DNA of 64,000 bases from Brevundimonas sp. UBA4553 (GTDB taxonomy: Bacteria > Pseudomonadota > Alphaproteobacteria > Caulobacterales > Caulobacteraceae). How positions within the stretch are numbered: the stretch's first letter is position 1; every line of letters begins with the position of its first letter. Of the stretch, positions 16,816 to 25,325 are shown one piece after another. Made by a program: the position numbers and the translations under genes. Below the pieces are notes generated by a model. It made no database searches. It worked only from the letters and a program-made list of their open reading frames with translations, and was not told the DNA's origin. Where the stretch lies: the NCBI RefSeq assembly GCF_002387245.1, contig NZ_DGLD01000015.1, forward strand, positions 14,325 to 78,324. The letters are read 5' to 3'.

Positions 16816-17949
16816 TCAGGCAGGGACCAGGTCGGTCCAGTAGTCGCCGTGGTAGGGCACGGCGAGGAAGCGTTCGTTGATGGTGTTCAGGGTTCCGCGC
16901 GGGTCGAGATCGGCGAACAGTTCAGGTTGGATCCACTTGGCCAGGACCTCGGTGGCGACGATGTCGATTGGCGAGTTGATCAGTTGGTGCGACAGGCCAT
17001 GAACCTTGCCATCGCGCACGGCTTTCAAGGTGGACAGACCGCGACGGTCAGCCACGCGGCGCAACGACGCGCGAGAGGTTTGCGTGTCATACTTCGGGCC
17101 GACCACGAAGCCGCCAGCCTTCTCAAGATGCGGGCCACCGGTGGCGATGTACAGGTCAGGGTCGCGCTCGACCACGAACTCGAGGTTCAACTTGCCTGAC
17201 GGCTGTTTCAGCACCTCGGCGCCGATGTTGCGGCCGCCGACGAAGGTCAGGTAGTCGCCGATGTTGCCAGCGCCGACCGAGTTGCAGCAATCCGGTCCGT
17301 TGCCGGCGTGAGCCTCCAGGAAGACGCTCGGCTTCTGCTCGTCCTTCAGTCCCGCGACTCGGTCAGAAATGACCTTCAGCTTGGCGGCGCGGAAGGCGTT
17401 GTAGGCCTCTGCCTGTTCCCCGCGGCCGATGAGGCTGCCAAGCAGGGACAGGCTTCGTGACTGGTTCTGGAAGGGGTGCTGGAAGAAGTCGATGTAGGCG
17501 ACACGGACGTCGGCCTGCTCCAACTGGGCGGCCTGAGCGTCGGTCGGGCCGGAATCCAGCGACACCAGGGCGACCTGAGGCTGAGCGCCCAGAACGGCCT
17601 CGACGTTGAAGGCCGAGGCCGAACTCGGCGTCTTGGGCAGGGTCGCCAGCGCCGGAGACTTGGCCAGATAGGCGGCGTAGATTTCCGGGCTCAGGCGGTT
17701 CACGTCGCCCGCCCATGCGGCCAGCAGGCTGACCGGATCAGGATGAAGCAGCGACAGGGCGATCAGGAAGCGGCTGTCGTCGATCGACAGCTTGCCGACG
17801 GGCGGCGTGACAGCCAGCGGGCGGTCCCGAAGGTCGGTCAGCAGGGAGGAAGGTCCCTCGCCCTCCCGGCGCGTGCAGGCGCCAGCCCCGGCCAGGAGGG
17901 CGGCGGCGCCCAGCAGAAGGGCGCGTCGCCCCGGCTTGAAATCCACCAT
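16816..17949 (-). CDS. Iron-siderophore ABC transporter substrate-binding protein
   Basis: A 377-residue periplasmic binding protein of the FepB/FecB/BtuF fold. The ATG at 17949 is preferred; the one at 17958 would sit directly on its own GAGG. The N-terminus has a twin arginine (GRRALLLGAAALLAG) followed by GACTRR, so Tat export and perhaps lipid attachment are possible, though the lipobox is weak. The PBP pattern is visible: NVEAVLGAQPQVALVS, VAYIDFFQHPFQNQ, KPSVFLEAHAG, and a TFVGGRNIGAEV segment before the second lobe ERDPDLYIATGG. It would deliver ferric siderophore to the FecCD/ATPase pair at 13.8-15.6 kb, which lacks its own binding protein. It is 11 bases behind the receptor gene. Confidence 0.88.
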   Translation of the reverse strand: MVDFKPGRRALLLGAAALLAGAGACTRREGEGPSSLLTDLRDRPLAVTPPVGKLSIDDSRFLIALSLLHPDPVSLLAAWAGDVNRLSPEIYAAYLAKSPALATLPKTPSSASAFNVEAVLGAQPQVALVSLDSGPTDAQAAQLEQADVRVAYIDFFQHPFQNQSRSLSLLGSLIGRGEQAEAYNAFRAAKLKVISDRVAGLKDEQKPSVFLEAHAGNGPDCCNSVGAGNIGDYLTFVGGRNIGAEVLKQPSGKLNLEFVVERDPDLYIATGGPHLEKAGGFVVGPKYDTQTSRASLRRVADRRGLSTLKAVRDGKVHGLSHQLINSPIDIVATEVLAKWIQPELFADLDPRGTLNTINERFLAVPYHGDYWTDLVPA

Positions 17950-17960
17950 GGTCCCCATCC

Positions 17961-20063
17961 TCAGAAATCCCAGCTGACGCCCATCCAGTAACGACGACCG
18001 TCGCCCTGGAAGTCGTAGGTCGCCACGTTAAGCACCTTGTCGGTCAGGTTGTAGACACCGAGCTTCAGCGTCACATTGTCCCGGACGCGCCAGTTCGCGC
18101 CGACATCCAGCAGGGCGTAGTCGGGGTAGCGGCGACCGACCTGTCGCGGGCCGTTCATGATCGGCTCGCCATTGATGCCGACGCGCAGGCCGGCGTTGAC
18201 TTCCTCGCCGTGGTAGGAGCCCGCCGCCCACAGGTTCACGCGATCCGTCGCCGCGTAGTCGGCGCGCAGGTTGGCCATGTGCTCGGGTGTGCGCGACAGC
18301 GGCAGGCCGTCGTAGAGGCCGCCTTTCTGAGACGAGTCCGTGTAGGTGTAACCGGCCTTGAACGCCAGTTGGTCCGTCGCCTGCCAGCGTCCGCTCAGTT
18401 CGACGCCCTGAATGCGAGCGTCGTTGATGTTGTACCAGTAATAGAGCTGATAGAGGGGATCCTCATCCCAGCGCACCACCTCGCTCGGCACGTCGCAGAC
18501 GCCGTTGTTGTTGACGTCCGGGCCGCAGACCCGGTCGTCGGCGATCTTGTCCTTGAAGTCAGTCCGGAAGACGGTGGCGTTCAACGATAGCGTCGGGATC
18601 GGCCGCCACAGGGCGCTGACCTCGTAGTTGACGCTGCTCTCCGGCTTCAGGTTCGGATCGCCGATGATGACGCCGCACAGGCCCGCGCCATAGTTGCAGT
18701 TGGCGCCGCCGGTCTCATAGGCGTAGCCGTCGGCCACGGCGCGGATTTCGGGTGCGCGGAAGCCGGTCGAAACGCCGCCCTTGATCGTCAGGGTATCGCT
18801 GGGATTCCACACCAAATAGGCGCGCGGGCTCCAGTGATCGCCGTAACGCTTGTGGTCGTCCACTCGCAGCCCGAGTGTCAGGGCTACCTCCGGCGTCAGG
18901 GTCCATTCGTCCTCGACGAACAGGGCGCGTTGCCAGACGTCGAAGGTCTTGGCGATGTTGTCGCGGGCTCCAGGATTGATATCCTTCAGGCTGTTCTCGA
19001 TCCACTGGCCGCCGAAGACCAGGTTGTGGTCGCCCAGCGGCGAGCCCGCCAGCGGCAGGTTGAACAGGGCGTCCAGAACAGTGTTGGTCAACTCCGGCGC
19101 GCGCGGGTTGCGCACCATCCTGCCGGTCGCATCGGCAGTGAAGATCTCGCGCGACGACTCTTCGCGCATCAGCGACAGGGCGCTGGTTCCCCAGTTCCAG
19201 TCGCCGTTCCACGACAGTGAGGCGCTGTCCCGGCTGTGTTCGTTGCGTGTGCTGCGGGCGTTGGCGGCCAGCGTCTTGCCCGCCGTGCTGAAGCGCTTGA
19301 TCCGCGTGGTGTCAGCTTGCAGCAGGATTTCGTGGTCCGCCGTCGGCGTCCAGGCCAGGCGGCCGGTCAGGCTGTGTTCGTCCGAGCCCATGACGCCGGT
19401 GCTGCTGGGCGCGTTGAAGATATGATCCTCGGCCCGGTCATAGACCCGACCCCAGATTTGAGCGCCCAGCTTCTCGCTGACGATGGGGCCTGCCAGATAG
19501 AATTGGCCCTGCGCCCAGTCGCCGCTGTCGCCGTGCTCCTGAGCGACATAGTCGGCGGCGACCGATCCGCCCCAGCGGTCGGGGACCTTCTTGGTGATGA
19601 TGTTGATGACGCCGCCGATGGCGTCGGAACCGTACAGCGACGACATCGGCCCGCGCACGACCTCGATCCGTTCGATGGCCGAGACGGGCGGGGTGAAGCT
19701 CTGCTCCAGACCGCCGTTGCCGTTGACGCGGGCGTCCCGCGTCGACTGCCGCCGACCGTCGACCAGCGTCAGGGTGTAGGCGCCCGGCAGGCCGCGAATG
19801 AAGATGTCCTGAAAATTCGACCCGCCGCTGACCGACACGCCCTCGACGTCGCGCACGGCGTCGAACAGGTCCGCGTAGGCGCGGCTTTCCAGTTGCTCCG
19901 CTGTCACCAGGGTGATGGTGGCGGGCGCCTGCTCAACCTTCTGCGCGCGAGTGGAGGCCGTGACGACGACGTCGTCCACCGTCGTCGTGCTCTGTGCGAA
20001 GGCGGTGGGGGCAACCAGCAGGCTGGCGGAGGTGAGCAGAGCCAGACGGGCTGCGCTAGTCAT
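17961..20063 (-). CDS. FepA/CirA-like TonB-dependent siderophore receptor (copy 1)
   Basis: A 700-residue receptor with a signal peptide (ending PTAFAQS), TonB box VDDVVVTAS, a plug with IFIRGLPGAYTLTLVDGRRQ and ERIEVVRGPMSSLYGSDAIGGVINIITK, and a barrel ending MGVSWDF. The GPMSSLYGSDAIGGVINIIT plug sequence is typical of catecholate receptors such as FepA, CirA and PfeA. A Fur-box-like sequence at 20105-20119 lies 41 bases before its ATG. A binding-protein gene follows at once. Uptake of the catecholate made by the ent operon, or its breakdown products, is likely but not proved. Confidence 0.92.
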   Translation of the reverse strand: MTSAARLALLTSASLLVAPTAFAQSTTTVDDVVVTASTRAQKVEQAPATITLVTAEQLESRAYADLFDAVRDVEGVSVSGGSNFQDIFIRGLPGAYTLTLVDGRRQSTRDARVNGNGGLEQSFTPPVSAIERIEVVRGPMSSLYGSDAIGGVINIITKKVPDRWGGSVAADYVAQEHGDSGDWAQGQFYLAGPIVSEKLGAQIWGRVYDRAEDHIFNAPSSTGVMGSDEHSLTGRLAWTPTADHEILLQADTTRIKRFSTAGKTLAANARSTRNEHSRDSASLSWNGDWNWGTSALSLMREESSREIFTADATGRMVRNPRAPELTNTVLDALFNLPLAGSPLGDHNLVFGGQWIENSLKDINPGARDNIAKTFDVWQRALFVEDEWTLTPEVALTLGLRVDDHKRYGDHWSPRAYLVWNPSDTLTIKGGVSTGFRAPEIRAVADGYAYETGGANCNYGAGLCGVIIGDPNLKPESSVNYEVSALWRPIPTLSLNATVFRTDFKDKIADDRVCGPDVNNNGVCDVPSEVVRWDEDPLYQLYYWYNINDARIQGVELSGRWQATDQLAFKAGYTYTDSSQKGGLYDGLPLSRTPEHMANLRADYAATDRVNLWAAGSYHGEEVNAGLRVGINGEPIMNGPRQVGRRYPDYALLDVGANWRVRDNVTLKLGVYNLTDKVLNVATYDFQGDGRRYWMGVSWDF

Positions 20064-20104
20064 GAAATCAGGTCCAGGCGGAAGGCAAGAGCGTCACTGG
20101 GTAG

Positions 20105-20119
20105 TGATAATCATTGTCA
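20105..20119. promoter_or_regulatory. Fur box in front of the siderophore receptor
   Basis: TGATAATCATTGTCA fits the 7-1-7 Fur consensus (TGATAATNATTATCA) at 14 of the 15 positions. It lies 41 bases upstream of the receptor start codon, in the gap behind the Fur-like gene, so iron-dependent repression of the receptor/binding protein/YncE unit is expected. Confidence 0.8.
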
Positions 20120-20167
20120 GTTGCAACCGCCAGGTTCGCGACGCTTGGTCGCTGCCCGATTGCGACA

Positions 20168-20659
20168 TCATGCCTTCGGGCGGTCGCTCGAAGCAGCGAG
20201 GGGTTCGATACGGAAGTCGATGCCTTCCGCCAGGCGATACCCGCGCCCGTGCAGCATATGCTCGACCGCTTGCACCAGAGCGTCGTCACGGACCTCGATG
20301 ATACGGTTTTCGCGCACGCAACTGAGGCTGATGGTTTGCGTGTGACGCTTGAGGCGGAAGAAGCGTCGGGCGTTTCGTCGCGCTGCGACTTCAGCGACGC
20401 CCAGTCGGGTCAGGAGGTTCAGGAACCGCGACACAGCCGCGCGCGAAACGTGGCTGCCGTCAGACCGCGCGGCGGCCAGCGTAGTGTCAACGTCGAGAGG
20501 GGCCGAGGCACGAAGCAGGACGCACAGAACATCACGGCGCGCCGCATTGAACAGAAGGCCGTTTGCCTTGAGCAATTGGGCCACGGTTGCATCCGACGAG
20601 TCTGTCGCAGAAGCGAGGGCGTCTGGCGGCGAGAAGAGCTGAAGCGGCGAAACAGTCAT
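20168..20659 (-). CDS. Divergent Fur-family regulator with reduced metal-binding residues
   Basis: A 163-residue protein with the Fur layout: an N-terminal winged helix (LLFNAARRDVLCVLLRASAPLDVDTTLAAA, then SRAAVSRFLNLLTRLGVAEVAARRNARRFFRL) and a short dimerisation domain (ISLSCVRENRIIEVRDDALVQAVEHML, GRGYRLAEGIDFRI). The usual HHDH cluster and CxxC pairs of Fur/Zur are missing; only KRHTQTISLSC remains in that position and there is no C-terminal cysteine pair. It may sense iron differently, bind no metal, or have another cofactor. The gene lies between two receptor/YncE units and may be read through from the upstream one, since only 31 bases separate it from the hairpin at 20691-20714. Confidence 0.72.
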   Translation of the reverse strand: MTVSPLQLFSPPDALASATDSSDATVAQLLKANGLLFNAARRDVLCVLLRASAPLDVDTTLAAARSDGSHVSRAAVSRFLNLLTRLGVAEVAARRNARRFFRLKRHTQTISLSCVRENRIIEVRDDALVQAVEHMLHGRGYRLAEGIDFRIEPLAASSDRPKA

Positions 20660-20690
20660 CGCATTACGGCCTGAAGCGAGCAGGAGAGAA

Positions 20691-20714
20691 GACCCTCGCC
20701 AGCCGGCGAGGGTC
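20691..20714 (-). terminator. Hairpin behind the second YncE-like gene
   Basis: A 10-base perfect stem (GACCCTCGCC / GGCGAGGGTC) with an AGCC loop, 8 bases behind the stop codon of the YncE-like gene. On the minus strand the tail is TTCTCTCC, so the U-run is poor; it may only attenuate transcription, letting some reach the Fur-like gene. Confidence 0.6.
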
Positions 20715-20722
20715 CTTGGAGC

Positions 20723-22135
20723 TTAACGCGCCGGGCGGATGAGCAGGACGCTGTCGTTGCCGTCGCTGCTCCAGCCGGATTTGACGGCGGCGTAGACATT
20801 GCCGCGCCCGTCCGTCGAGACGTGGTTGGCCACCGGCGGCGCAGGAAGGTTGGCGACGATCTGGCCGTCGACGTCGGTGACTGTGACCGTGCCGGCGCCG
20901 AAGGTGCTGACGAAGGCGCGGCGCGACTTCGGCTCGAACACCACGTTAAGCGCACCCGCGCCGACCGGCGTGTCGGCGACGACTGAGCCGTCGGCGCCGT
21001 TCAGGATCACCAGGTTGTCGGTGCCCTGAGCCGCCACGAAGATGCGGTTGGTCTGGGCGTCGTGCGCCACGCCGATCACGCTGCGGGCGCCCGGAATCGG
21101 ATAGACGTGCTCGACCGCATCCGTCTGGGTGTTGATGACGGCGATCTCGTTGGTCGAATTCGACGCCACATAGAGCCGGTTGGCGGCTCGATCATAAGAG
21201 ACGCTGGCGGCCGAGAAGGTCTCGCCGCGCACGGTCGAGTCGATCTTGATCCGCTTCGACACCGACAGGGCCGCCGTGTCGAACACCACGATTTCGGGCT
21301 CGAATGTGGCGCTGGCGTAGGCCTTGCCGTCCTGCTCATCGATGACGACGTCGCGGGCGTGGTTGACCGTGCCGGGCTCGAACTGACGCACCAGCGACAG
21401 ATCCGACTGGCGATAGACGGCCACCGTGTTCTGACGGCTGTTGGTGACCCAGACCGTGTCGTGGGCGTCATCTACGCCCACGCCGTAGACGGCGAAGACG
21501 CCGCCGTCTTGTGGCTGGCCGTCGCGGCCGGTGCGGCCCGGCGCGGCGGCCGGGGTGATACGCGCCTCGACCGCCAGGGTGTCGGCGTTCAGGCGCAGCA
21601 ACTCGGACTGGCGCACCGGCGGGCGACCGACCGCAGAGGTGGCGAAGACGGCGTTGCGCTTGGCGCTGTAGGCGGTCTGATAGAGGCCGCGCGTCGGCTG
21701 GACGCTGGTGATGCGATAGGACGCCTCGTTCGACAGGGGAACCGTCGGCGAGACCTTCAGGTTGGCGATCTCGGCGTTGTAGGGCGCGTCAGCGACCACC
21801 ACGATCGAGTGGTTGCCGCTGACGGCGTTGGCCGGCACCGACAGGCGAGTTTCAAATCCGCCTTCGGCGTTGGCGGTGGCGCCGCCGATGCGGGTCTGAC
21901 CATACAGCAGGGAGACCGACTGGTTCGGACGGAAGCCACGTCCAGTGGCCACCACCTCGCCGCCGGCCAGCACCGGACGGCCGCGTTCGGCCGAGGCGAA
22001 GCTGACCTGACCGCCGTCAAGGCGCTCGGGGGTGGAGAAGGCGCTCTGGGCCTGGGCGAGGGGAGCGGCGGCGACCGAGACGGCCAGCGCGGCCGCCAGG
22101 CCGGCGATCCGGCGGGTGATCGTGAAGTTTGTCAT
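20723..22135 (-). CDS. YncE-like beta-propeller with an N-terminal Ig-like domain, periplasmic (copy 2)
   Basis: A 470-residue exported protein; signal peptide up to about residue 30 (AAPLAQAQS). Unlike copy 1, it has about 100 extra residues first, with a beta-sandwich look (VLAGGEVVATGRGFRPNQSVSLLYGQTRIGGATANAEGGFETRLSVPANAVSGNHSIVVVAD), similar to Ig-like/bacterial surface modules. The propeller blades follow: NAVFATSAVG, HDTVWVTNSRQNTVAVY, DGKAYASATFEPEIVVFD, ANRLYVASNSTNEIAVIN, TNRIFVAAQGTDNLVILN, SRRAFVSTFGAGTVTVTD and RGNVYAAVKSG. It is 16 bases behind the second catecholate-type receptor, repeating the receptor-YncE pairing seen at 15.7-20.1 kb. Its role is unproven. Confidence 0.88.
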   Translation of the reverse strand: MTNFTITRRIAGLAAALAVSVAAAPLAQAQSAFSTPERLDGGQVSFASAERGRPVLAGGEVVATGRGFRPNQSVSLLYGQTRIGGATANAEGGFETRLSVPANAVSGNHSIVVVADAPYNAEIANLKVSPTVPLSNEASYRITSVQPTRGLYQTAYSAKRNAVFATSAVGRPPVRQSELLRLNADTLAVEARITPAAAPGRTGRDGQPQDGGVFAVYGVGVDDAHDTVWVTNSRQNTVAVYRQSDLSLVRQFEPGTVNHARDVVIDEQDGKAYASATFEPEIVVFDTAALSVSKRIKIDSTVRGETFSAASVSYDRAANRLYVASNSTNEIAVINTQTDAVEHVYPIPGARSVIGVAHDAQTNRIFVAAQGTDNLVILNGADGSVVADTPVGAGALNVVFEPKSRRAFVSTFGAGTVTVTDVDGQIVANLPAPPVANHVSTDGRGNVYAAVKSGWSSDGNDSVLLIRPAR

Positions 22136-22151
22136 GATGAGATCTTTCGGA

Positions 22152-24182
22152 TCAGAAGCGCGAGGTCACGCCGACAAAGAAGCGGCGACGGGGTTGGTAG
22201 TAGTTGTAGCCTTCGCTGGAGTTGATCTCCTTCTCGAACAGGTTGGTGATGCCTGCGCGGAAGGTGACGGTCTCGCTGATGTCGAAGCGGCCAGTGAGGT
22301 CGAACATGGTGTAGCCTTCGGTGATGGCCGTGCCGCCGCCGAGTTGTTCACCTGTATACTGAGCCGAAAGGAACAGGCCGATCCGGTCCGTGGCCTGCCA
22401 GTCCAGCGACGAGAAGCCCGCCCACTCCGGCGTGGTGATCAGGTTGGCCCCCGTCACCAGGTTTTTGGCCTCGATCATCCAGGTCAGGCTGGTGTTCCAG
22501 GTCAGGTTGTCGCGCAGCGGCACCTGGGCGATGGCTTCCAGGCCCTTGGTGCGGGCCTCCTGGATGTTCTCGCGCTTGGTCCACCAACGGTTCTGGAAGA
22601 AGCCGAGCGGCAGATATTCGATCTTGTTCTCGAAGTCGGTGTGGAAATAGGTGACGCCGAACTTCCACTGATCGCGATCGTAGGCGACGCCGATTTCGTA
22701 GTTGGTGCTTTCCTCCGGCTTGAGGTCCGGATTGCCGGTCATCCAGCAACCGCCGCCGCTGTAGCCCATGGGGATCAGGCCGGTGCAGCCGTTGCCGCCC
22801 GAGTTGGTGGCGGCGCCGGGCGAGCTTTCCTTCAACGTCGGCGCGCGGAAGCCTTGCGCGAACCCGCCGCGAACCGTCCAGTTCTCGACCGGGTGCCAGA
22901 CCAGATAGACGCGCGGTGTGAAGTGCTCGCCGTACTTGTCATGACTGTCCACTCGTGCGCCCAGCGTCAGCAGCAGATTTTCCCGCAGCGTGATCTGATC
23001 TTCCGCATAGACGGCCATCGTGTCGCCAGACAGCTTGCCGCTGGTGTCGATCGGGTTGCCTTCATAGTCCACCGGCACGGTGCCGATGGTGTCGGTGTTG
23101 ACGATTTCCTCGTCGCGGTACTGACCACCGATCGAAAGCTTGTGATCCCAGATCAGGTGAGGCGTGGCGTTGAGGATGACATCAAGGATGGTCTCGGTGT
23201 TTTCCGAGGCGCCTTCAGTCATGTCCCAGACGAACTCGTTGCGGTAGAGATCGACCTTGGTGCTCCCGAAGCCCCATTCGCCTTCGTGACTCAGGCGTAG
23301 CGAGGTGCGTTCCAGTTCCGAGGCGCCCCAGGCCGCGCGAGCGCTGGTCGAGCCGGTCAGCGGCGGCTGATTGACCGTTTCCTGGATGCCGTATGTCCCC
23401 TCCAGGGACAGGGTCTGTCTGGGCGTGAGAGCCCAGTTCAGCGCGCCGTTGACGCTCTTGTCGGTGATGCCTGAGGAGCCCATGTCCTCGGACCGCCCGC
23501 CCAGGGCCACCTCGTCAGGGTTCTGACGCGAGTAGCTGAGGCCGATACGGGCGCCGAGGTTGTCGGCCAGCGGTCCGGTGGCGTTGAAGGCGAACTGATA
23601 GACGTCGCCGCGATCATCATCCTGCGGCATCGTGTAGTTGGCGCTGAAGGATCCGCGCCAGGTCGGGGCGATCTTGCGCGTGATGATGTTGATCACGCCG
23701 CCCATGGCGTCCGAGCCGTATAGCGACGACATCGGCCCGCGCACCACTTCGATGCGTTCGATCATGTCGGACGAAATCCAGCTCAGATCCTGGCGACCCA
23801 AGTCAGGGCGGTAGGCCAGGTCGCGCGAGGAACCCAGACGTCGCCCGTCCACCAGGATCAGCGTGTAATTATCCGGCAGCCCGCGCAGCTTGATCTTCGA
23901 CATTTCGCCTGTGCCGCTGAGACCGCCGCTGACGCCGGGAAGCCGGCTGAGAAGCTGGCCGATGTTCTGAACCGGCTGACGCTCGATGTCTTCGCGCGTG
24001 ATGACGCTGACCGAAGCCGGGGCGTCTCGCACGTTCACGGCCGTTCCGGACGCGGTGACGATGACGTCAGACACGCTGGTGGCCTGGGGTTCTTCAACGG
24101 GATTGTCGGCCAGGGCCGGCGATGCGGCGAGGAGAGTGGACGTCATCAGGGCTAGCCTGATGTGGTGCTTTGTAAAACTCAT
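22152..24182 (-). CDS. FepA-like TonB-dependent siderophore receptor (copy 2)
   Basis: A 676-residue receptor. The start is ATG 24182, which is preceded by GGGGG and followed by a signal peptide (MSFTKHHIRLALMTSTLLAASPALA); the frame is open slightly upstream. The TonB box is VSDVIVTAS. The plug has IKLRGLPDNYTLILVDGRRL and ERIEVVRGPMSSLYGSDAMGGVINIITRK, the pattern of catecholate receptors, and the barrel ends FFVGVTSRF. The sequence GGNGCTGLIPMGYSGGGCW around the mid-barrel may be a disulfide-bonded external loop. Two Fur-box-like sites lie in the 237 bases upstream. It is followed by the second YncE-like gene, 16 bases away. Confidence 0.92.
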   Translation of the reverse strand: MSFTKHHIRLALMTSTLLAASPALADNPVEEPQATSVSDVIVTASGTAVNVRDAPASVSVITREDIERQPVQNIGQLLSRLPGVSGGLSGTGEMSKIKLRGLPDNYTLILVDGRRLGSSRDLAYRPDLGRQDLSWISSDMIERIEVVRGPMSSLYGSDAMGGVINIITRKIAPTWRGSFSANYTMPQDDDRGDVYQFAFNATGPLADNLGARIGLSYSRQNPDEVALGGRSEDMGSSGITDKSVNGALNWALTPRQTLSLEGTYGIQETVNQPPLTGSTSARAAWGASELERTSLRLSHEGEWGFGSTKVDLYRNEFVWDMTEGASENTETILDVILNATPHLIWDHKLSIGGQYRDEEIVNTDTIGTVPVDYEGNPIDTSGKLSGDTMAVYAEDQITLRENLLLTLGARVDSHDKYGEHFTPRVYLVWHPVENWTVRGGFAQGFRAPTLKESSPGAATNSGGNGCTGLIPMGYSGGGCWMTGNPDLKPEESTNYEIGVAYDRDQWKFGVTYFHTDFENKIEYLPLGFFQNRWWTKRENIQEARTKGLEAIAQVPLRDNLTWNTSLTWMIEAKNLVTGANLITTPEWAGFSSLDWQATDRIGLFLSAQYTGEQLGGGTAITEGYTMFDLTGRFDISETVTFRAGITNLFEKEINSSEGYNYYQPRRRFFVGVTSRF

Positions 24183-24264
24183 GTTTGCCCCCGAAGGCAT
24201 GCATTTGAAGGGCGGCGACCGCCGGTTGGGGAGGAATGCTCACGCTTGCGAGCGACGGTCGCTT

Positions 24265-24284
24265 CTAATAATCATTCGCATTAG
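24265..24284. promoter_or_regulatory. Fur-box-like site upstream of the second receptor
   Basis: CTAATAATCATTCGCATTAG resembles the extended Fur box (on the other strand AATGCGAATGATTATTAG). It is 82 bases upstream of the start codon of the receptor and is close to the expected promoter. Confidence 0.72.
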
Positions 24285-24362
24285 CGGCTCAATGGCGTAT
24301 TCGGCATGGAGCGCATTCGCAAATCGGCATGAGCTCCGCATGGGCAGTCGCTACGAGTTGCA

Positions 24363-24382
24363 AATAATAATCATTGCAATAA
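24363..24382. promoter_or_regulatory. Second Fur-box-like site, in front of the LysR gene
   Basis: AATAATAATCATTGCAATAA has the TAATAATCATTGCAAT core and lies 37 bases upstream of the LysR start codon, within the same divergent intergenic region as the site at 24265-24284. The pair could allow Fur to control both directions. Confidence 0.6.
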
Positions 24383-24419
24383 CAGGGGCGGCCCTGTCGT
24401 TGCCTTCGGAGAAGCCGGA

Positions 24420-25325
24420 ATGTCCGGGCGCCTGCCCTCCCGTGCCGATTTCAATCAGTTGCAGCATCTGATGGTGCTGCTGGAGCAGCGCAGCGTCTCG
24501 CGCGCCGCCGAACGACTGGGCATGGGGCAGCCGGCGATGAGCCGCGTGCTCGCCAGACTGAGGGACCAGTTCGACGATCCTCTATTGGTGCGCGGACCGC
24601 GCGGCATGATGTTGACGCCCAGGGCAGAGGCGCTCCGTGGCCCGCTTCGGTCCTGGTTGCGAGAAGGGGAGGCGCTGATCCGCGATCACGGCGTAGACCT
24701 GGGAAGCATGAAGCGCACCTTTCATCTGGCCTCGACCGACTTCGGCGTGCTGAGCGTGATCGCGCCCACGCTTGCTCTGATCGAGCGCGAGGCAGGCGGG
24801 GTGGAACTGGTGGTCGAGCCTCTGTCGGACGCCAGCCTTCGACGACTGGAGGATGGTCGCCTTGACTTCGTCCTGACGGGCTGGAACCCGCATGGTTCCA
24901 GCTTGAAGTCGCGGTGGCTGTTCCAGGAGACCCATCTGGGTCTGGCCCGGTCAGACCACCCAGTTCACGCCTGCAGCCGCTCAAGCAAAGACCTGTTGGA
25001 GTGGCCGCATGTCTCGGTCTCGGTCGGCGACGGCTTCGGTGACTGGATCGCCGAGGACTTGCCGGAACTGGCGGATCGGCGGGTGCTGATCTCGGCCGAA
25101 AGCTTCTCGCTGACGCCCTACCTTCTGGCCGGTACGGATGCGATCGCGATCCTTCCGCGAAAGGCGGCAGAATGTTTCGCCGTCGCGCACGGCCTTCGCA
25201 CCTTCCCACTTCCTGCTAGCATCAAGCCGTTTGACTACCATCTGGTCTGGCATGAACGGTCCAGCGACGACCAGGCGACACAGTGGGTGGCCGACACTCT
25301 GGCTAGGGCGTTCGAGGCAGCGTGA
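24420..25325 (+). CDS. LysR-family regulator adjoining the iron receptors
   Basis: A 301-residue LysR protein. The winged-helix segment is residues about 10-70 (LQHLMVLLEQRSVSRAAERLGMGQPAMSRVLARLRDQFDDPLLVRGPRGMMLT); the effector-binding part follows (FHLASTDFGVLSVIAPTLALI, VLTGWNPHGS). GGAG lies a few bases before the ATG. It is divergent from the second siderophore receptor, with Fur-box-like sites between, so a role in sensing a siderophore or its precursor is plausible. Its stop overlaps the tail of the convergent histidine kinase gene by 23 bases. Confidence 0.9.
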   Translation: MSGRLPSRADFNQLQHLMVLLEQRSVSRAAERLGMGQPAMSRVLARLRDQFDDPLLVRGPRGMMLTPRAEALRGPLRSWLREGEALIRDHGVDLGSMKRTFHLASTDFGVLSVIAPTLALIEREAGGVELVVEPLSDASLRRLEDGRLDFVLTGWNPHGSSLKSRWLFQETHLGLARSDHPVHACSRSSKDLLEWPHVSVSVGDGFGDWIAEDLPELADRRVLISAESFSLTPYLLAGTDAIAILPRKAAECFAVAHGLRTFPLPASIKPFDYHLVWHERSSDDQATQWVADTLARAFEAA

